From NCBI GenBank assembly GCA_022836615.1, contig MU405242.1, positions 62,001-126,000 on the forward strand: a stretch of 64,000 bases of DNA, given 5' to 3'. This document shows, piece after piece, positions 59,920-64,000 of this stretch. Every line of letters starts with the position of its first letter. The stretch's first letter is position 1. The notes beneath the pieces were generated by a model. It worked only from the letters and a program-made list of their open reading frames with translations, was not told the DNA's origin and searched no databases. Made by a program: the position numbers and the translations under genes. The stretch is from Annulohypoxylon bovei var. microspora. Its lineage: Eukaryota; Ascomycota; Sordariomycetes; Xylariales; Hypoxylaceae.

Positions 59920-61583
59920 ATGAGTGCGCTTGCAACCAAGCAGCAATCGCAGAAGATCTTCGAGAAATTGAAGACAAAGCCTGCGAACAGGGTGCGTGAT
60001 AATCACATTCCTCTATTTACTGCCACCACAGCATGTTTATAAAAATACTAACATCGCTTGCATGCGCGTACAGATATGCTTTGACTGTGGCCAGAATAAC
60101 CCTACATGGACCTCCGTACCTTTCGGCATCTACTTATGCCTTGACTGTTCCTCTAACCACCGAAATCTCGGTGTCCACATCTCCTTTGTCCGCTCCACCA
60201 ACCTTGACCGTACGCCACTCTCCCCAGCTTCATTTTACAACGCGCTAACCCTGTATTTAGAATGGCAATGGGATCAACTCCGAGTGATGAAAGTTGGAGG
60301 CAACGAGTCTGCTACTAAATACTTCCGCGCCAACGGAGGAAGCGCCGCTCTCGCCAGCAAGGACCCCAAAACCAAGTACCAATCCAACACAGCAACTAAG
60401 TACAAGGAAGAACTAAAGAAGCGAGCCGCCCGAGACGCACTTGAGTATCCTCACGAAGTTGACGTCACTGACATAGTTGGCGACGCCGAGAATTCCGCAA
60501 CTCCCTCTAGTGAGCCAAGCGATGACTTCTTTTCTTCCTGGGACAAGCCGTCTATTAAGAGACCTACACCGCCCATCTCGCGAACCAACACACCGCCTGT
60601 TGTCGGTCGAACCGCTTCTCCATTCCTTACTGCCGGCTCTAATGGCAAGGAGATTTCGAGATCTTCGTCGCCCCTATCCAAGTCCGACTCCGCCACCGAC
60701 GCCAAACCTGCCGCCAGCCGAATCACCACATCCGCTGCGCTTCGAAAGACCAACACTGGGCCTCGCAAGGCCAACGTTCTAGGCGCGAAGAAAACTACTG
60801 CCAAACTCGGAGCAAAGAAGGTTACTGGAGATATTATCGACTTTGACGAGGCCGAAAAGAAGGCCAAGGAGGAGGCTGAACGGATCGCGAAGTTGGGCTA
60901 TGATCCGGAAGCCGAAGAGGCCGAAGCAAAACAACCCGCTGTATCTAAGACCGAAGCTACCAATGTTACTTCTCAAGCGCCAGCGAACCCGCGTGGATAT
61001 GGATCTGGTCATACCCGCGAGAAGTCGGCAGCTGAAGTTGAGCGACTCGGAATGGGCTTTGGAAGACTAGGTTTTGGACAGGTCGGGGGTGGAAAGGCTG
61101 CTTCTGCTACTAGTGCCGCGCCCAAGAAGAATGCCGGCGGATTTGGATCAGTCGGTCCCGTCAAGGCTGCTACCGAAGGTAAGGTTCATCAGTGACTATA
61201 ATCGACTTTCAGGAGTGTTGTGCTAAAAGAAATATGTTTCAGATGACGACGAGCGCTACGCACGAAACAAATTCGGTGGCCAGAAGGGAATTTCCTCAGA
61301 CGAGTTCTTCGGAAAAGGATCGTTCGATCCCAACGCCCAGGCCGAGGCAAAGACGCGCCTGCAAGGGTTCGAGGGTGCTACCTCTATCTCTTCTAACGCT
61401 TACTTTGGTCGACCTGAGGATGAAGGGGGCGAGGATGACTATGGCGACTTGGAGAACGCGGCGAAGGATTTCGTCCGAAAGTTCGGCATCACCGCCGGCG
61501 ACGATCTCGACAACTTGACAAGCGCGCTAGGCGAAGGCGCTACCAGGCTCCAGGGCGCCATCCGGAACTACCTGAACGGTTAA
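59920..61583 (+). CDS. GLO3: ArfGAP GLO3-type GTPase-activating protein, 488 aa, 4 exons
   Basis: The exons are 59920-59991, 60074-60209, 60261-61178 and 61243-61583; introns 82, 51 and 64 nt. The ArfGAP zinc finger has Cys26, Cys29, Cys46 and Cys49 (C-x2-C-x16-C-x2-C) with Arg54 after it as the arginine finger in SSNHRNLGVHISFVR. STNLDQWQWDQLRVMKVGG is restored by removing intron 2 (CGCTAAC branch site). The middle is Ser/Thr/Pro-rich and disordered, followed by a KKAKEEAERIAKLGYDPEAE helix. The C-terminus has KFGGQKGISSDEFFGKG and NAYFGRPEDE, the Glo3 regulatory motif, then a helical end. The enzyme promotes GTP hydrolysis on Arf1 and acts in COPI retrograde transport at the Golgi. Intron 2 is a multiple of three without stops, so an unspliced reading looks open. 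Confidence 0.97.
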
Positions 61584-62379
61584 GCTGCGTCACTTACAGG
61601 AGTACAGAAAGCAGCAAGCTTCTAAGACAATTTCGGTCTAAGATAGCACGGGATGAAAGAGCTTGGGCGAGGTCTCTTACGAAGCCGACCCGATTGGCAG
61701 GCATGTACCAGAAAATCCCTGTGGGGGTAAGAACAAGTTGATACCGGAGATCACAAATGAGACAAGACGCGACGAACGGTGTCACGAACGCAAAGGCTGC
61801 ATCGGCCCATGATTTGGACGTTATAGAGCAAGTGGTATGGTACGCATATGTACTAATGAAAACTGATTATCTGAAGTCTCTTCGGGAATTGACTATGTTT
61901 CTTGTTGCCTAAGACTTACGCGTAATGATAAAAAGGGGGTTGGGATAAGTGCGTAAACTACCTAGGTATTCAGCCAGCCCCAACCTATCTAGGCATCTAC
62001 ATATCAAGAAGTGCTAGTCCACCTAGTTATATGAACTTAGAAACAACCTCCAACGTAGCCGTACCACACGTACGATAATGCGGACCTATATCATAGGCAA
62101 AAATCAGGCAGTCGTACTCATTTCTAATCTAGGTAGCTCTGGTCTCAAAAAAAAAAAAAAAAGGCATACTCGTTCGTACCCGCTCTAAACCGTAAACCAG
62201 AAATAACCCCTGTTACCAGTTCATGACAAAGTCTATACCGTTTACCGCGCCCGTCCATTCGTTCACGCTCTTTTTATGTTCGTGTTCGCATTCCGCTCCC
62301 TTCTCCTATCCCGTCTCGTCTCTACCTATGTATGTAAAGAGATACCCAACCCAACCTAACCTAACCTAAACCCTCCTAG
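61584..62379. other. Intergenic space between convergent genes
   Basis: 3' flanks of GLO3 and the kinase gene. A poly(A) run of about 16 at 62146-62162 and a CCTAA run at 62345-62375 are the only structure. A minus-strand ORF at 61594-61785 has no support. Confidence 0.6.
62345..62375. repeat. CCTAA-type run, telomere-like
   Basis: CCCAACCCAACCTAACCTAA followed by CCTAAACCCT, close to but not the same as fungal telomere repeat CCCTAA. It sits just past the stop codon of the kinase gene. Confidence 0.8.
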
Positions 62380-64000
62380 CTATGTAGAAGTGCTAAAAGC
62401 CAACCTCGTCTTGAAGTCCTCGAAGCGCTCGTGCACGCGGACTCCGTTCCACGTCTCGTTGCCCTCGTCGTCCTTGGCCAGGGCCGGGGTGCCGACCTGC
62501 TCGATGGCCAGGCTGGCGGCGACGCTGCCCCAGGCGGCGGCCTCCTCGAGGCTCTTGCCGCGGGCCAGAGCGACGGCCAGGCCGCCGAGGAAGGTGTTGC
62601 CGCCGCCGGTGGGGTCGACGACTTTCGCGGCGTCGGTGTGGTAGGCGGGGATCCAGCGCTCGACGCCGGGGTCGACCTCGATCTCCTCGCGCGCGATGGA
62701 GCCCTCGGGGTCCTGCAGCAGCCCCGCGAACAGCGCCTCCATGTCGGTGTCGGGGCGCAGGCCGCCGTGCAGCAGGGAGGAGGCCTTCTTGGCGCGCCGG
62801 GGCGGGTTGCCGCCGGCGGCGCTACTGCTCGCGCTGCGGTAGTCCTTGCGCTTGCGGCCGCCGTTGCGCGCGAGGTAGCACCCCTTCTCGCCGGCGCGCA
62901 CGACGATGGCGAAGGACTGCAGCGGCATGGAGCCGAGCAGCTGCTCGCAGGCGCGCTCGACGGCCTTGGTGCTGATCTCGTTGGTGTCGGGGTCGAGCCC
63001 GGAGTCGCCCATGAACCCGGCCAGCTCCGAGTGGTTCGGGCTGATGATGTCGATGAGCGGCAGCACGTTGGTGCAGTTCAGCAGCTCGTCCGGCGTGCAC
63101 AGGTCCGGCACCGGCTCCCAGATGAAGATGGGCTTGGGCAGGTTGCCGCCGTCGGGGGCGGACAGCCCGCTCCGCCGCGCCTTGATCTCGGTCACGAGCT
63201 CGCGGCACCGCGCGGGCGAGCAGATCAGGTGGAAGGAGCGCGCCGTGAGCAGGGTCGAGGTCAGGTCCTCGGCCGTGAGACGCCTCTTCGGCGTCATGTA
63301 GCGGAAGGCGCGGTTCTGGTGCTCGTCGTAGCCGTTCCAGCCCCGCGTGGTGAGACGTTCGGGCGTGGGACGCATCAGTACCGAGGTCTCCCAGGTGGAG
63401 ATGAGGTCCTCAAGGGCCGCCGGGAAGTCGGAGCCCTTGTCGATGATCCACCCCACGGAGCTCGAGAGCGGCGGTGGGGAGAAGAGCCGCGCTCCCAGGG
63501 CTGAGTAAGCACCGGCGCCGCCCAGGATGTCCTTCACCGGGGGCGTCGGCGGGAGATATTCGATTTCATCTAGAGTATGTTAGTTTTCTGTTTATTTTAT
63601 TTTATTTTTATTTCGATATATCGTCATAACGCCGAAACCGGATGAGAAATCATGATGATAGTGGTGATGACGATAATATTAAGTATTGAATATCACGTGT
63701 ATGAGGCTTCCAGGTATGAATAAGACTAGACGGTAGGCTGCCGTCAAAGTTGCCCATTAATATACATATCCCACCTACTTAGTCTGGGCGCAGTCGATCA
63801 ATCTAACTATGTGATACTGGAGTTCATAAGGCTCTAGCCTTCGTGGTGAAAGGGCGGTAGGTGACAGGTGATGATAGATAGGGTCCAATGAGAAATGGGT
63901 ACTTGGAGAGAAAACGTCAAGGTTGAGGATGAAAATGAAAATGTATCTCACCGATAATAAACATTCCCAAGGTGACGAAATCTATCTCATGGGAAACATT
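62380..64000 (-). CDS. MAK32: MAK32-like pfkB-family carbohydrate kinase, 5' end beyond window
   Basis: The exons are 63952-64000 (partial, open to the window edge) and 62380-63569; the intron between them is 382 nt, long for this window, with a GTGAGA donor and CTCTAG acceptor. Joined in phase 1 they read EIDFVTLGMFIIDEIEYLPP, then DILGGAGAYSALGARL, the N-terminal ribokinase-fold motif. Downstream are PIFIWEPVPDLCTPDELLNC, ISPNHSELAGFMG, and the pfkB C-terminal signature DAAKVVDPTGGGNTFLGGLAVALARG, with the catalytic Asp and anion hole. The first ~15 residues are missing. Family members phosphorylate sugars or nucleosides; yeast MAK32 is linked to killer-virus RNA stability. The substrate is unknown. 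An Arg/Lys-rich insert (GGRKRKDYRSASSSAAGG) sits before the last third. Confidence 0.9.

Noticed and set aside
62431..63504. 357-codon plus-strand ORF opposite the kinase gene
   Set aside because: Low-complexity Gly/Ala/Val/Arg product, the antisense shadow of a GC-rich exon.

Overview
The window reads as nuclear DNA of a filamentous ascomycete (Pezizomycotina, probably Sordariomycetes). Coding regions are cut by introns of mostly 50-100 nt with GTAAGT/GTATGT-type donors, CTAAC-like branch sites and CAG/TAG acceptors. The gene set is typical of moulds: a VIB-1/XprG-type NDT80 regulator, a SUR7/PalI-type membrane protein, a fungal MscL-like channel, a DUF2985 membrane protein and a Zn2Cys6 regulator. 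The class is inferred from general resemblance, not from a search. Exon joins below were worked out by hand from reading frame and splice signals.

Layout. 1-0.9 kb: end-truncated, secreted Thr/Ser-rich repeat protein (minus). 0.9-6.2 kb: gene-free, with a complete hAT-type MITE and a possible tRNA-derived SINE. 6.2-11.8 kb: three minus-strand genes (Zn2Cys6 factor, DUF2985 protein, MscL-like channel). 13.3-14.3 kb: an isolated UbiA-family membrane enzyme (plus), followed by a TA-flanked MITE and a decayed gene with stop codons. 17.1-28.7 kb: the dense block: SUR7/PalI protein, leucine-rich-repeat protein, short-chain dehydrogenase and nitronate monooxygenase (all minus), the folate enzyme HPPK-DHPS (plus), and a protein with a predicted myristoylation/palmitoylation N-terminus (minus). 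28.7-37.1 kb: no gene seen. 37.1-39.7 kb: vib-1-like regulator (minus), start codon not located. 39.7-58.6 kb: about 19 kb with no credible gene, low complexity in places, AT-rich patches. 58.6-64 kb: TIM21 (minus) and the ArfGAP GLO3 (plus), sharing a 429-bp divergent promoter, then a MAK32-like pfkB-family kinase running off the right edge.

Most genes are unrelated housekeeping or regulatory genes; I see no convincing biosynthetic cluster. The main unusual elements are the two well-delimited MITEs with their target-site duplications, the decayed gene beside one of them, the lone UbiA gene, the MscL-like protein with a four-cysteine tail, and the very large gene-free space on both sides of vib-1, with a 626-nt intron inside it. 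Short TACCTA/TAGGTA motifs recur throughout the intergenic DNA.
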